Shown piece by piece: positions 9,434-18,048 of a DNA stretch of 64,000 nucleotides. The translations under genes and the position numbers were made by a program. The stretch is from Flavobacterium sp. KS-LB2 (GTDB lineage Bacteria > Bacteroidota > Bacteroidia > Flavobacteriales > Flavobacteriaceae). The stretch lies in NCBI RefSeq assembly GCF_036895565.1, contig NZ_CP145904.1, forward strand, positions 1,860,001 to 1,924,000, written 5' to 3'. Within the stretch, counting starts at the first letter, position 1, and the number at the start of each line of letters is the position of its first letter. The notes under the pieces were generated by a model. The model was not told the DNA's origin, ran no database searches, and saw only the letters and a program-made list of their open reading frames with translations.

Positions 9434-10249
9434 TTAAATACTTAATATTTGTTGTGCTAAATATTTTGCCACACCTTCATTATCATTAGTCAAAATCACT
9501 TCTAAATGAGATAATTTATCTTTCAAACTATCTGGTGCATTTCCCATAACTAAACCTTTACCGGAAGATTTTAGCATATTTTCATCATTATATCCATCCC
9601 CAAAAGAAATAGATTCTTCAAAAATAAAATTCTCCTTTTCTAAAATTTTAGCGATAGCAACACTTTTATCTACTGATTTGTCCATAAATTCCAAACAAAA
9701 TGGCAAACTAAACGCATGACTAAAAAGCCCTGTGTGATTTTCTAAAATTTGGTCTCGCAATTCAATTAATTTTGAATGTTTAGGATGTGTAAAGAATACT
9801 TTTATGGCACTCCAATCTTCTAAACTATCAAAATCTACTAATTCAGGATGGTAATGCACTTCGGGTTGAAACTCATTTAATTTTTCATTGTGTTTATTCG
9901 TTTGCCAAACATTCTCTCTAAATAATACCGTTGTAATTTCAGGATCAATATCTAAAGACAAAACGGATTTAACGGCATCGCTTTCCATATTAATAGAAAA
10001 GAGGAGCTCTTTTTCAGGGGAATGTATGCGCGCTCCGTTTGAGGTAACTAAATATAGTGGAATATCTAATGATGCCACAATAGGCATTGCATCCAAGTGA
10101 TGACGGCCGGTGGCAACAATGATTAAATAGTTTTGATTGTGTAATTCTTGAAAAATAGTTTTGGTATATTGGGATATTTTGTGGTCTGAATTGAGTAAAG
10201 TTCCGTCTAAATCACTAATAACTACTTTAATTTTTTCTTTTAAAATCAT
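9434..10249 (-). CDS. Cof-type HAD-IIB phosphatase
   Basis: A 271-residue cytoplasmic hydrolase of the haloacid dehalogenase superfamily, subclass IIB. Motif I is ISDLDGTLLNSDHKIS near residues 11-26, with the nucleophile Asp and the DxD pair. Motif II lies in IIVATGRHH near 44. A conserved Lys of motif III is near 195 in KSVAIAKILEKE. Motif IV is SFGDGYNDENML near 215-226. The cap is the alpha/beta C2 type. Such enzymes dephosphorylate sugar phosphates or flavin/pyridoxal phosphates; the substrate cannot be named from sequence. It precedes the S9 peptidase gene on the same strand. Confidence 0.9.
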   Translation of the reverse strand: MILKEKIKVVISDLDGTLLNSDHKISQYTKTIFQELHNQNYLIIVATGRHHLDAMPIVASLDIPLYLVTSNGARIHSPEKELLFSINMESDAVKSVLSLDIDPEITTVLFRENVWQTNKHNEKLNEFQPEVHYHPELVDFDSLEDWSAIKVFFTHPKHSKLIELRDQILENHTGLFSHAFSLPFCLEFMDKSVDKSVAIAKILEKENFIFEESISFGDGYNDENMLKSSGKGLVMGNAPDSLKDKLSHLEVILTNDNEGVAKYLAQQILSI

Positions 10250-10369
10250 TTCTTTTTAACTGACAATTTAATAGTTTCAAATTTATTGCATTTCAAAGAG
10301 ATACAAAAGGAATCTATTGGTTTTTATTTTAAACAGTTAAAAAATATCCATTGGTACTTTACAAAAATG

Positions 10370-10417
10370 AGTGGAAAGAGGATTCATTATCTATGTTAAA
10401 TAAACACTCTTTCCACT
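10370..10417 (-). terminator. Possible terminator of the phoH-like gene
   Basis: AGTGGAAAGAG and CTCTTTCCACT form a perfect 11-bp inverted repeat around a loop of about 26 bases. On the minus strand it is followed by CATTTTTG. The long loop makes the call moderate. Confidence 0.5.
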
Positions 10418-10454
10418 AAAATAATACTTTAAAATAAATAATCTTGATTCTTTC

Positions 10455-11405
10455 CTAATCGTTATTTTCAATCATTTTATAGGCGTCAATGACTTTTTTA
10501 ACTAATCGGTGTCTTACAATGTCTTTATCATCCAGATAAATAATTCCAATTCCATCAATATCTTTCAAAACTAACAATGCTTCTTTGAGTCCAGAAATAG
10601 TTCTTCGTGGTAAATCAACTTGCCCAGGATCACCAGTTATCATAAACTTAGCGCTTTTACCCATTCTAGTTAAAAACATTTTCATTTGAGAATGTGTGGT
10701 GTTTTGCGCTTCATCCAAAATAACAAAAGCATTATCAAGCGTTCTTCCGCGCATGAATGCCAAAGGTGCTATCTGGATAATCCCTTTTAGAATATAATCC
10801 TCCAATTTTTCATTTGGCAACATATCCCGCAAAGCGTCATACAAAGGCTGCATATACGGATCTAATTTTTCTTTCATATCACCAGGCAGAAAACCTAGAT
10901 TTTCCCCAGCTTCTACTGCTGGACGCGTCAATATGATGCGTTTTACTTGCTTTTCTTTGAGTGCCTTAACTGCCATAGCGACTCCAGTATATGTTTTTCC
11001 GGTTCCAGCAGGACCAACAGCAAAAACCATATCATTTTTTCCCATGGTATCTACAAGTAGTTGCTGGTTAGGTGTCATTGGTTTAATGATTTTCCCACCT
11101 ACTCCATGCACCAAAATTTTGTCGTGATCGCCCATTCTTTCCGCCTGTTTCCCATCACTTAAAATAACACGTTCAATAACATTATTGTCAATAGTGTTGT
11201 ACCGTGTAAAATGGAGCATTAACCGTTGAAAACGTTTTTCAAACTCGTCTAAAACCTCTTTTTCTCCAAAAGCTTTTATGGTTGTTCCCCGAGCGACAAT
11301 TTTCAATTTTGGATAGTATTTTTTAATTGTTTCAAGATGAGTGTCTTGAGCGCCCCAAAAGTCTTTTGGAGCGATGTCTATGAGCTCGATTATTCTTTCG
11401 TTCAA
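10455..11405 (-). CDS. PhoH family ATPase
   Basis: A 316-residue cytoplasmic protein of the PhoH family. An N-terminal region of about 110 residues resembles the PhoH-type KH-like domain. The ATPase follows: Walker A GPAGTGKT at 131-138, then a downstream FVILDEAQNTT (Walker B) and FMITGDPGQVDLP. These proteins are linked to RNA metabolism and are often encoded near ybeY; their exact activity is not settled. The frame starts with TTG at 11405 (LNERIIELIDIAP). No in-frame ATG lies nearby, and the family sequence begins at this point, so I accept the TTG start. The DUF-like membrane protein gene lies 22 bases upstream and may share its transcript. Confidence 0.9.
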   Translation of the reverse strand: MNERIIELIDIAPKDFWGAQDTHLETIKKYYPKLKIVARGTTIKAFGEKEVLDEFEKRFQRLMLHFTRYNTIDNNVIERVILSDGKQAERMGDHDKILVHGVGGKIIKPMTPNQQLLVDTMGKNDMVFAVGPAGTGKTYTGVAMAVKALKEKQVKRIILTRPAVEAGENLGFLPGDMKEKLDPYMQPLYDALRDMLPNEKLEDYILKGIIQIAPLAFMRGRTLDNAFVILDEAQNTTHSQMKMFLTRMGKSAKFMITGDPGQVDLPRRTISGLKEALLVLKDIDGIGIIYLDDKDIVRHRLVKKVIDAYKMIENND

Positions 11406-11427
11406 ATGAGGTAGTTTTTAAGTTATT

Positions 11428-11955
11428 TTAATTTAAAGTCACTCTCAATCCAATTCCGTTTGAATTGGTAATTAAATCTAGTCTTGGATCGTTGAATTGT
11501 TCGTATCCTGTAGCATTTTGATTGTTATAATCAGTAACTACATTTTTAATTTTATTAGAAAAACCAATCTTGATAGGAATGGCTACTATGACTGCTGCAA
11601 TACCAATATAAGTCATTAATGATGGGTAATTATTTTTCTCGTCTTGAAGAGTATACTGCCCGCCTCCAATTGGTGTTGCAGATATTCCAGATGCAGTAAC
11701 TCCTTGAACTAAATCAGCAGTCAGAAATCCAAGACCACCAATAAGCAAAATGTTTCCAAGTGTTTTTTTAGATCTACCATCATTATAATCTTGTAGTAAT
11801 TGTTGATTGTCTTTTAACAATTCCCTTACTTGATTAGGTGAAATTTTTTGGCTTTCAGAATCTAAAATAGTTCCGTTAGACTTGTAAACTAATTTTTGCG
11901 AATGCGATTGTAAGCTACAAAAGAAAAGAAGAATAAAAAATAGCGGTTTGATCAT
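11428..11955 (-). CDS. Hypothetical exported membrane protein
   Basis: A 175-residue protein I do not recognise as a named family. It begins with a signal peptide (MIKPLFFILLFFCSLQSHSQ). Next come a polar segment with RELLKDNQQLLQDYNDG, a hydrophobic stretch LGNILLIGGLGFLTADLVQG near residues 66-85, and a second one, YIGIAAVIVAIPIKIGF, near 116-132. The C-terminal third is Asn-rich. The arrangement suggests two membrane segments or a small envelope protein. It is just upstream of the phoH-like gene on the same strand (22-base gap). Function unknown. Confidence 0.65.
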   Translation of the reverse strand: MIKPLFFILLFFCSLQSHSQKLVYKSNGTILDSESQKISPNQVRELLKDNQQLLQDYNDGRSKKTLGNILLIGGLGFLTADLVQGVTASGISATPIGGGQYTLQDEKNNYPSLMTYIGIAAVIVAIPIKIGFSNKIKNVVTDYNNQNATGYEQFNDPRLDLITNSNGIGLRVTLN

Positions 11956-12075
11956 GTGTTAGTTTAAATTGAAATTAAAATTCTAATTAATTAAAGCCGA
12001 AAATACTTTAGCTTTGCGTTTCTCAAATTTAATGAAAATTAGGTTTACAAAACACCAATAGTTATAAACAAATTT

Positions 12076-12903
12076 ATGTCAATAATTACCCTTACTTCCG
12101 ATTATGGCTTGAAAGACCACTTTGTAGGTGCGCTAAAAGGAAAGATTTTAACTGAGTATTCCGAAGCTAAAATCATTGACATTTCACATGATATTGACCC
12201 ATTTAACACAGTAGAAGCAAGTTACGTTATTGGAGCATCGTATGGGAGTTTCCCAAAAGGTACTGTACACATTATAGGCGTTGATATGGAATTCAATAAA
12301 GAGAATCAACATATTGTGATGCAATGGAACGATCATTATTTTATTGCCGCTGATAATGGGATTTTGAGCATGCTTTCGCAAAAAATTGTTCCGCAAAAAA
12401 TAGTCGCAATTAACATTCATGATCGTTTACCCAGCGATGCGACTGATCTAGATGTCTTTGTAAAAGTAGCCTGTCATCTCGCCAAGGGTGGTTTGATGAA
12501 TGTCATAGGCAAAGAAATACAAGCCATCAAGCAAGTTACAAATCTGCAAGCTACTGTTTCTGATAATGGAAATTCAATAAAAGGACACGTAATTTATATT
12601 GACCATTTTGGAAATGTAATTACCAATATTTCTAAAAAATATTTTATAGAGGTGGCCAAAGGAAGGCCTTATGAAATTGTTATGAAAACTAAAAATATCA
12701 AAACAATTTTGCCTAACTATTCAGCAATTGCGAATTCTGTTAAATATCCAATAAAATCATATGAGGGGGAAAAATTAGCTATTTTTAACGAAGCCGGTTT
12801 TCTTGAAATTGCTATTTTTAGAAGCAATCCTTCTAAAGTTGGTTCAGCGAATAGTTTATTAGGATTGAATTATAGAGATATTATTATTATAAAATTCGTT
12901 TAA
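12076..12903 (+). CDS. SAM hydroxide adenosyltransferase (DUF62 family)
   Basis: A 275-residue soluble protein of the DUF62 family, related to chlorinase and fluorinase. It hydrolyses S-adenosylmethionine to adenosine and methionine. The N-terminal signature ITLTSDYGLKDHFVGALKGK and the later YIDHFGNVITNISKKY are typical, as is the two-domain layout with a C-terminal barrel. There is no signal peptide. A -7-like TAGCTTTGC at 12009-12017 lies upstream, but I find no -33 at the right distance. It heads a plus-strand run with the small monooxygenase-like gene 19 bases downstream, then gldF and gldG. Confidence 0.9.
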   Translation: MSIITLTSDYGLKDHFVGALKGKILTEYSEAKIIDISHDIDPFNTVEASYVIGASYGSFPKGTVHIIGVDMEFNKENQHIVMQWNDHYFIAADNGILSMLSQKIVPQKIVAINIHDRLPSDATDLDVFVKVACHLAKGGLMNVIGKEIQAIKQVTNLQATVSDNGNSIKGHVIYIDHFGNVITNISKKYFIEVAKGRPYEIVMKTKNIKTILPNYSAIANSVKYPIKSYEGEKLAIFNEAGFLEIAIFRSNPSKVGSANSLLGLNYRDIIIIKFV

Positions 12904-12922
12904 ACTTTAAACAAAAATCTAA

Positions 12923-13219
12923 ATGTTTGTACGCATAGTAAAATTGAGTTTTCACCAGGAACACATTCCTGCCTTTTTAGAAAACTTCGAGTTAATGAAG
13001 GATAAAATACGAAATGCGCCCGGAAATCGTTTCTTAGAATTGTATCAGGACAAAAGCAATAAAAGTACTTTCTTTACCTACAGTTATTGGGAAACCGAAG
13101 CCGATTTAGAAAATTATCGAAATTCGGAACTTTTTTATGATGTTTGGACATTTACCAAGAAATTATTCAACGACAAACCGGAAGCATGGAGCGTGGATAA
13201 ATTAGTTACTTTAGAATAA
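12923..13219 (+). CDS. Antibiotic biosynthesis monooxygenase (ABM) domain protein
   Basis: A 98-residue single-domain protein with a dimeric alpha-beta barrel pattern. It starts MFVRIVKLSFHQEHIPAFLENF, contains RFLELYQDKSNKSTFFTYSYW, and then the helix ADLENYRNSELFYDVW. This fits the ABM family of small cofactor-free monooxygenases or heme-binding proteins. No specific catalytic residue can be assigned. It follows the SAM hydrolase gene by 19 bases and probably shares its transcript. A long inverted repeat separates it from gldF. Confidence 0.8.
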   Translation: MFVRIVKLSFHQEHIPAFLENFELMKDKIRNAPGNRFLELYQDKSNKSTFFTYSYWETEADLENYRNSELFYDVWTFTKKLFNDKPEAWSVDKLVTLE

Positions 13220-13225
13220 AAAATA

Positions 13226-13297
13226 GTTTAAAGTTTAAGGTTTAAAGTTTTTGGATTGAGAACTTTAAACCTTAAACATTTGAAACTTTAAACAAAA
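13226..13297. repeat. TTTAAAGTTTAAGG inverted repeat
   Basis: AGTTTAAAGTTTAAGGTTTA and its near-complement AACTTTAAACCTTAAAC face each other, followed by a further AACTTTAAAC. The region can form a long hairpin between the ABM gene and gldF. Related text occurs just before the ABM start (12901-12914) and inside mnmE (22744-22770). It may be a terminator or a mobile simple repeat. Confidence 0.6.
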
Positions 13298-13302
13298 AAC
13301 AA

Positions 13303-14028
13303 ATGAAATCAATAGTATTACGAGAGATAAAATCCTTTTTCGGTTCGCCTATAGGTTACTTAGTTATTGCCATTTTTTTAATTATCAACGGATTGTTTCT
13401 TTGGGTTTTCGAAGGAGATTATAATATTTTGAATACCGGTTTTGCTGATTTGACTCCGTTTTTTACTTTGGCACCATGGATTTTGATATTCTTGATTCCT
13501 GCAGTAACCATGCGCAGTTTTTCGGATGAAAAAAAACAAGGAACATTAGAATTATTGCTGACGAAACCATTAAGTATTTGGCAAATTGTAAACGGAAAAT
13601 TTCTCGGTGCTTTACTTTTAATTGTAATGGCAATTATTCCAACATTCATTTATGTAGCCGTTATTTCTAATTTAGGAATGCCAGAAGGCAATATCGATAT
13701 GGGAAGTACGATTGGTTCTTATTTTGGATTATTATTCTTAATTGCCGCCTATTCAGCCATTGGAATATTCACATCAACGTTATCTGATAATCAAATTGTA
13801 GCTTTCATTGTAGCCGTGTTTTTATGTTTTTTCTTCTATTTTGGTTTTGAAGGTTTTGCGTCAGTAATTCCAAGTATTTCCTCCTTTATATCTTCTTTTG
13901 GTATGCAAAATCATTTCAAAAGCATGAGTCGTGGCGTATTAGACACAAGAGATATCCTTTATTTTACAAGCATGACCGTTGTCTTTCTTTCTTTTACAGT
14001 TTTTAATCTAAAATCTTTCAAATCGTAA
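13303..14028 (+). CDS. gldF: Gliding motility ABC transporter permease GldF
   Basis: A 241-residue integral membrane protein of the ABC-2 permease type with about six hydrophobic segments, for example IGYLVIAIFLIINGLFLWVF and AIGIFTSTLSDNQIVAFIVA. With GldG and the ATPase GldA it forms an ABC transporter first linked to gliding in Flavobacterium johnsoniae. Its start (MKSIVLREIKSFFGSPIGYL) and the EKKQGTLELLLTKPL motif near residue 80 are typical. The stop codon overlaps the gldG start in TAATG, so the two are translationally coupled. No gldA is in this window, consistent with its separate location in known genomes. Confidence 0.93.
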   Translation: MKSIVLREIKSFFGSPIGYLVIAIFLIINGLFLWVFEGDYNILNTGFADLTPFFTLAPWILIFLIPAVTMRSFSDEKKQGTLELLLTKPLSIWQIVNGKFLGALLLIVMAIIPTFIYVAVISNLGMPEGNIDMGSTIGSYFGLLFLIAAYSAIGIFTSTLSDNQIVAFIVAVFLCFFFYFGFEGFASVIPSISSFISSFGMQNHFKSMSRGVLDTRDILYFTSMTVVFLSFTVFNLKSFKS

Positions 14029-15713
14029 TGACAATATCTAAGAAAAACAACTTAAAAGCAGTATTGATTATACTAACAATTGTATTGGTTTTGAATGTAA
14101 TGGGTCGTTCGTTTTTTCATCGTTTTGATTTAACAAATGATAAAAGATACACCCTTTCCCCTACTTCTTTGACTATTATTAAGCAAGTCCAAAATCCGTT
14201 GTCTATAAAAGTATATATGCAAGGTGATTTGCCGGCAGAATTCAAACGTTTACAACAAGAAACGAAGCAATTATTGGAAGAATTCCAGGCATACAACAAA
14301 AATATTGTTTTTGAATTCGTAGATCCTTTGGAGAACAAAGACGCTAGCATGGACAATATTAAAGACTTGTATCGCAAAGGTCTTACGCCAATAAACATAA
14401 CCGTTGACGATAAAGGAAAGCAATCTCAAGCGATGGTTTTTCCTTGGGCGATTGCCGTTTACGACAATAAAGAAGTGAATATTCCATTGTTGAAAAACAT
14501 TATGGGAGCCTCAACTACCCAGAAAGTAATTGGCTCTGTGCAGCATTTAGAATATTCCATTGCCGAAGGTTTGAATAAGATTACCAAAGCCAAACAAAAG
14601 AAAATTGCTGTTATCAAAGGTAACGGTGAATTGGAGGATATTTTGATGGCCAAATTTCTCTTACAAGTTCGTGAGAGTTATTTTATCGGTCCATTTACTT
14701 TAGATTCGGTTGCCAAAAATCCTATTGGAAGTTTAGAAGCTATAGAAAAATATGACTTGGCAGTTATTGCTAAACCAACCGAAACATTTACCGATTCGGA
14801 AAAACAAGTTTTAGATCAATTTATAATCAACGGCGGAAAAACATTGTGGTTGGTAGATCAAGTTTCGGCAGAAATGGACAGTTTGTACAATCCCTCTGGA
14901 GCAACATTGGCCTATCCAAGAGATTTGAATTTGAATGATATGTTCTTTAAATACGGAATCCGAATCAATCCTGATTTAGTAAAAGACGAACAAGGAAGTC
15001 CAATAAAATTAGCTACGGGAGAACAAGGAAGTGCCACTCAATTTCAAGAATTCAATTGGAAATTTGCACCTCAGATATATCCAAATAGCTTGCATCCGAT
15101 AGTGAAGAATTTAGGCGGAATCAAATTTGATTTTGCGAATCCGATTGACACCTTAAAAAACGGTATTAAGAAAACCATTTTGTTACAATCCTCACAATAT
15201 TCCAAGAAAATAGGAACACCAGCGGAGATAAATCTGAATATCGTTGCCGAAGAAACTTCGCCAAACGATTACCTTAATAAAGGAAAAATTCCGCTTTCTG
15301 TTTTATTGGAAGGTTCATTTCGTTCAATGTTTGAAAATCGCGTGTTACCATTTGAACAAAAAACATTTCAAGCTACAGGAAAAGAGAACAAAATGATTGT
15401 GATTTCGGATGGTGATTTGATAAAAAACCAATTGGATAAAAACTTTCAACCGGTAGAATTGGGTTATGATCAAAGATCTGGTAATTTGTATGACAACAAA
15501 GATTTCCTTATAAATTGTGTGAATTATTTACTGGATGATACCGGACTTATTAACATTCGAAGCAAAGATCTTGATTTACCTCTATTGGATAAAGAAAAAG
15601 TTTATGAAAACTATACCCGAACACAAATCCTAACTATCGGGCTTCCAATTCTTATTTTAGGTCTTTTTGGTGTCGTATTTACTTTCCTTCGAAAAAGAAA
15701 ATACAGCAAATAG
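14028..15713 (+). CDS. gldG: Gliding motility ABC transporter auxiliary protein GldG
   Basis: A 561-residue protein anchored by one N-terminal membrane segment (AVLIILTIVLVLNVMG) and one C-terminal segment (ILTIGLPILILGLFGVVFTF), with a large periplasmic domain between them. Characteristic parts are FFHRFDLTNDKRYTLSPTS near residue 30, SIKVYMQGDLP near 62, and KIAVIKGNGE near 190. It is the partner of the GldF permease; the start overlaps the gldF stop by one base. The gliding role is from established work in F. johnsoniae; whether this strain glides cannot be read here. Confidence 0.93.
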   Translation: MTISKKNNLKAVLIILTIVLVLNVMGRSFFHRFDLTNDKRYTLSPTSLTIIKQVQNPLSIKVYMQGDLPAEFKRLQQETKQLLEEFQAYNKNIVFEFVDPLENKDASMDNIKDLYRKGLTPINITVDDKGKQSQAMVFPWAIAVYDNKEVNIPLLKNIMGASTTQKVIGSVQHLEYSIAEGLNKITKAKQKKIAVIKGNGELEDILMAKFLLQVRESYFIGPFTLDSVAKNPIGSLEAIEKYDLAVIAKPTETFTDSEKQVLDQFIINGGKTLWLVDQVSAEMDSLYNPSGATLAYPRDLNLNDMFFKYGIRINPDLVKDEQGSPIKLATGEQGSATQFQEFNWKFAPQIYPNSLHPIVKNLGGIKFDFANPIDTLKNGIKKTILLQSSQYSKKIGTPAEINLNIVAEETSPNDYLNKGKIPLSVLLEGSFRSMFENRVLPFEQKTFQATGKENKMIVISDGDLIKNQLDKNFQPVELGYDQRSGNLYDNKDFLINCVNYLLDDTGLINIRSKDLDLPLLDKEKVYENYTRTQILTIGLPILILGLFGVVFTFLRKRKYSK

Positions 15714-15728
15714 ATGTTAATAAAAAAG

Positions 15729-15760
15729 TTTCCAAACTAGAATAGTTTACGATATATTTG
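15729..15760 (+). promoter_or_regulatory. Possible dnaN promoter
   Basis: TTTC (15729-15732) precedes TATATTTG (15753-15760) by about 20 bases. The -7 element is a full match and the -33 is one base off. It lies 57 bases before the dnaN start, after the gldG stop. Confidence 0.45.
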
Positions 15761-15816
15761 TAAAATGTATCGTATTTCTGAATTAAAGAAATACCTTAAA
15801 AAATAAAACAAAACAG

Positions 15817-16935
15817 ATGAAATTTATAGTATCGAGTTCGTACTTATTGAAACAATTACAAGTTTTAGGTAACGTTATCAACAGCAGTAATACTTTGCCT
15901 ATTTTAGATAACTTTTTATTTGATTTAGACCATAATGTGCTAACGGTTTCTGCTTCTGATTTAGAGACAACCATGTCTGCCACTTTAGGAATTGATTCAG
16001 AAAGTAAAGGAAGCGTTGCTGTCCCTGCAAAATTGCTTTTGGAAATCCTTAAAACATTCCCAGAACAGCCTTTAACTTTCACGGTTGAAGAAAACAGTAC
16101 GATAGAAATCAGTTCTAATTCTGGAAAATATGCTTTGGCTTATGCTCCTGGAGATGAATTTCCAAAATCCGTTAACTTAGACGATCCATCTGTAACACTT
16201 GTTCCTGCTGATGTTTTGGCAACAGCCATAAGCAAAACAATATTTGCTGCAGGAAATGATGATTTGCGTCCAGTAATGTCAGGTGTATTCTTCCAGTTTT
16301 CGCCACAAGGATTGACTTTTGTAGCAACTGATGCTCACAAATTAGTGAAATATGCGCGTACTGATGTAGTGGCTTCTCAAGTGGCTGATTTTATTATGCC
16401 AAAGAAACCTTTGAACATTTTAAAAAATATTCTTGGCACTTCGGATGCTGAAGTAAAAATTGAATATAACGATTCGAATGCTACTTTTTCTTTTGACAAT
16501 TATGTTTTAATGTGCCGTTTAATTGATGGAAAATATCCAAATTACGAAGCGGTAATTCCAAAAGAGAATCCAAATAAATTAATGATTGACCGTTCTCAAT
16601 TTTTGAGTTCTGTGCGTCGTGTAGCTATCTTTTCGAACAAAACTACACACCAGATTCGTTTAAAAATCGCTGGAGCTGAATTGAATGTTTCTGCTGAAGA
16701 TATTGATTATAGTAATAAAGCCGAAGAAAGATTGACTTGTGATTATCAAGGTGACGATATGCAAATTGGGTATAATTCTCGTTTCTTGACTGAAATGTTG
16801 ACTAACTTGCAATCGGATATGATTATGCTTGAAATGTCATTACCAAACAGAGCCGGAATCCTTACTCCTGTTGATGGGTTAGAAGAAGGTGAAACTGTTA
16901 CCATGCTTGTAATGCCAGTAATGCTGAACAGTTAA
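15817..16935 (+). CDS. dnaN: DNA polymerase III beta subunit (sliding clamp)
   Basis: A 372-residue clamp protein that encircles DNA and holds the replicative polymerase. All three clamp domains are recognisable: MKFIVSSSYLLKQLQVLGNV with LPILDNFLFDL and LTVSASDLETTM in domain 1, LRPVMSGVFFQFSPQGLTFVATDAHKL in domain 2, and the C-terminal AGILTPVDGLEEGE segment in domain 3. Length is normal. It is not beside dnaA in this window, which is common in Bacteroidota. A terminator follows at 17036. Confidence 0.98.
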   Translation: MKFIVSSSYLLKQLQVLGNVINSSNTLPILDNFLFDLDHNVLTVSASDLETTMSATLGIDSESKGSVAVPAKLLLEILKTFPEQPLTFTVEENSTIEISSNSGKYALAYAPGDEFPKSVNLDDPSVTLVPADVLATAISKTIFAAGNDDLRPVMSGVFFQFSPQGLTFVATDAHKLVKYARTDVVASQVADFIMPKKPLNILKNILGTSDAEVKIEYNDSNATFSFDNYVLMCRLIDGKYPNYEAVIPKENPNKLMIDRSQFLSSVRRVAIFSNKTTHQIRLKIAGAELNVSAEDIDYSNKAEERLTCDYQGDDMQIGYNSRFLTEMLTNLQSDMIMLEMSLPNRAGILTPVDGLEEGETVTMLVMPVMLNS

Positions 16936-17035
16936 CATTATATTTTGAAATTGTTATATTTTGATTTTTAAAATTGAAATATAATACTTACCATTGCATA
17001 ACAAATACGCTATTAACCAAACCATTTTTATATTT

Positions 17036-17072
17036 AAAAAACCGTCTCGTTTAATTATGAGACGGTTTTTTT
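17036..17072. terminator. Bidirectional terminator after dnaN
   Basis: AAAAACCGTCTC pairs with GAGACGGTTTTT around a 10-base loop, with A and T runs on both sides. It serves dnaN on the plus strand and the converging gene at 17072. Confidence 0.85.
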
Positions 17073-17962
17073 TATTCGTTATGGAGGAAATAAAACTTTG
17101 TATTCCCTTTTTTCAATGCTTCTTTAGCATCTTTATGATTTTTTTCAAATGTTTCTATATTTGAACCTTTGCAAATACCATAGGAATAATGATACTTTAA
17201 AATTTCAAGATCTTTCTTTCCAAATTCTTTTTTATCTGATTTACAAATTGAAAAATAACTATTGCAATCTGAATTACCCAGTTCTTGATAAAAATAACCT
17301 AAAGATCGTATAAAATTAATCTTCAAATAAGTCAATATCTGCTCTTCATTTAGATTTTTTTTCTCGCTAATTTTTAAGGAACAACTATAAATATTTTGTT
17401 TATTATTCCATAAAAGATAATAGCCATCATTCCCTCGTATTCTTGCGTCTAAATTGACTTCATTAGTATCGCTTATAGAATAAATAAAATAGTTTGATTT
17501 ATCTTTATCTTTTACCACAGTAATTTTTAATGAATCAATTTCTTTATCAAGATAATGAATAAATTCACTAAGTTTTTTACTATTGTATTTACTGACCGAT
17601 TTGTCAAAATAAATTTTCACTTCATCTTTCCAAATTTTCATTGTTGGTTTTAATCGCTCTTCTTTATTTTGATATTTTTTATTAAAAACTAATTGTTTAT
17701 AGTGTTCTAAAAAAATAGAATCTTTTTCTTCATAAAGAACTTTTACTCCTTTCTCTTCATATCCATTAATCATTATTAAAGTATCGTTTTTGATAATATT
17801 AAAACCAATTGAATCTATAACTTTATTACCACTTTTTTTCAATGATTTATAATTTTTGTATAGCATGTAAGTTGCTTTACTATACGAATTATGCTGATTA
17901 TGCTGAGAAAAAATTAACGAGGTGAAGGTAAATAACAAAAATACAAATATATTTTTTTTCAT
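17072..17962 (-). CDS. Hypothetical exported protein
   Basis: A 296-residue protein with an N-terminal signal peptide (MKKNIFVFLLFTFTSLIFSQ) and a Lys-, Asn- and Tyr-rich body. I do not recognise the family with confidence. A segment around residues 110-160 (EVKIYFDKSVSKYNSKKLSE, then DSLKITVV) and four Cys residues in the last third, including SDCNSYFSIC, suggest a folded, possibly disulphide-containing domain. The end of the frame abuts the dnaN terminator. Its base composition is more AT-rich than dnaN beside it, which hints at an accessory gene. Function unknown. Confidence 0.6.
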   Translation of the reverse strand: MKKNIFVFLLFTFTSLIFSQHNQHNSYSKATYMLYKNYKSLKKSGNKVIDSIGFNIIKNDTLIMINGYEEKGVKVLYEEKDSIFLEHYKQLVFNKKYQNKEERLKPTMKIWKDEVKIYFDKSVSKYNSKKLSEFIHYLDKEIDSLKITVVKDKDKSNYFIYSISDTNEVNLDARIRGNDGYYLLWNNKQNIYSCSLKISEKKNLNEEQILTYLKINFIRSLGYFYQELGNSDCNSYFSICKSDKKEFGKKDLEILKYHYSYGICKGSNIETFEKNHKDAKEALKKGNTKFYFLHNE

Positions 17963-18048
17963 AAATTTTATCTTTTTTTGAAAAATGAAAGTAGTAATTT
18001 AAATTTATGCTCTCTATTTTTTAAGATTTTTTTTATAAAAAAGAATTT

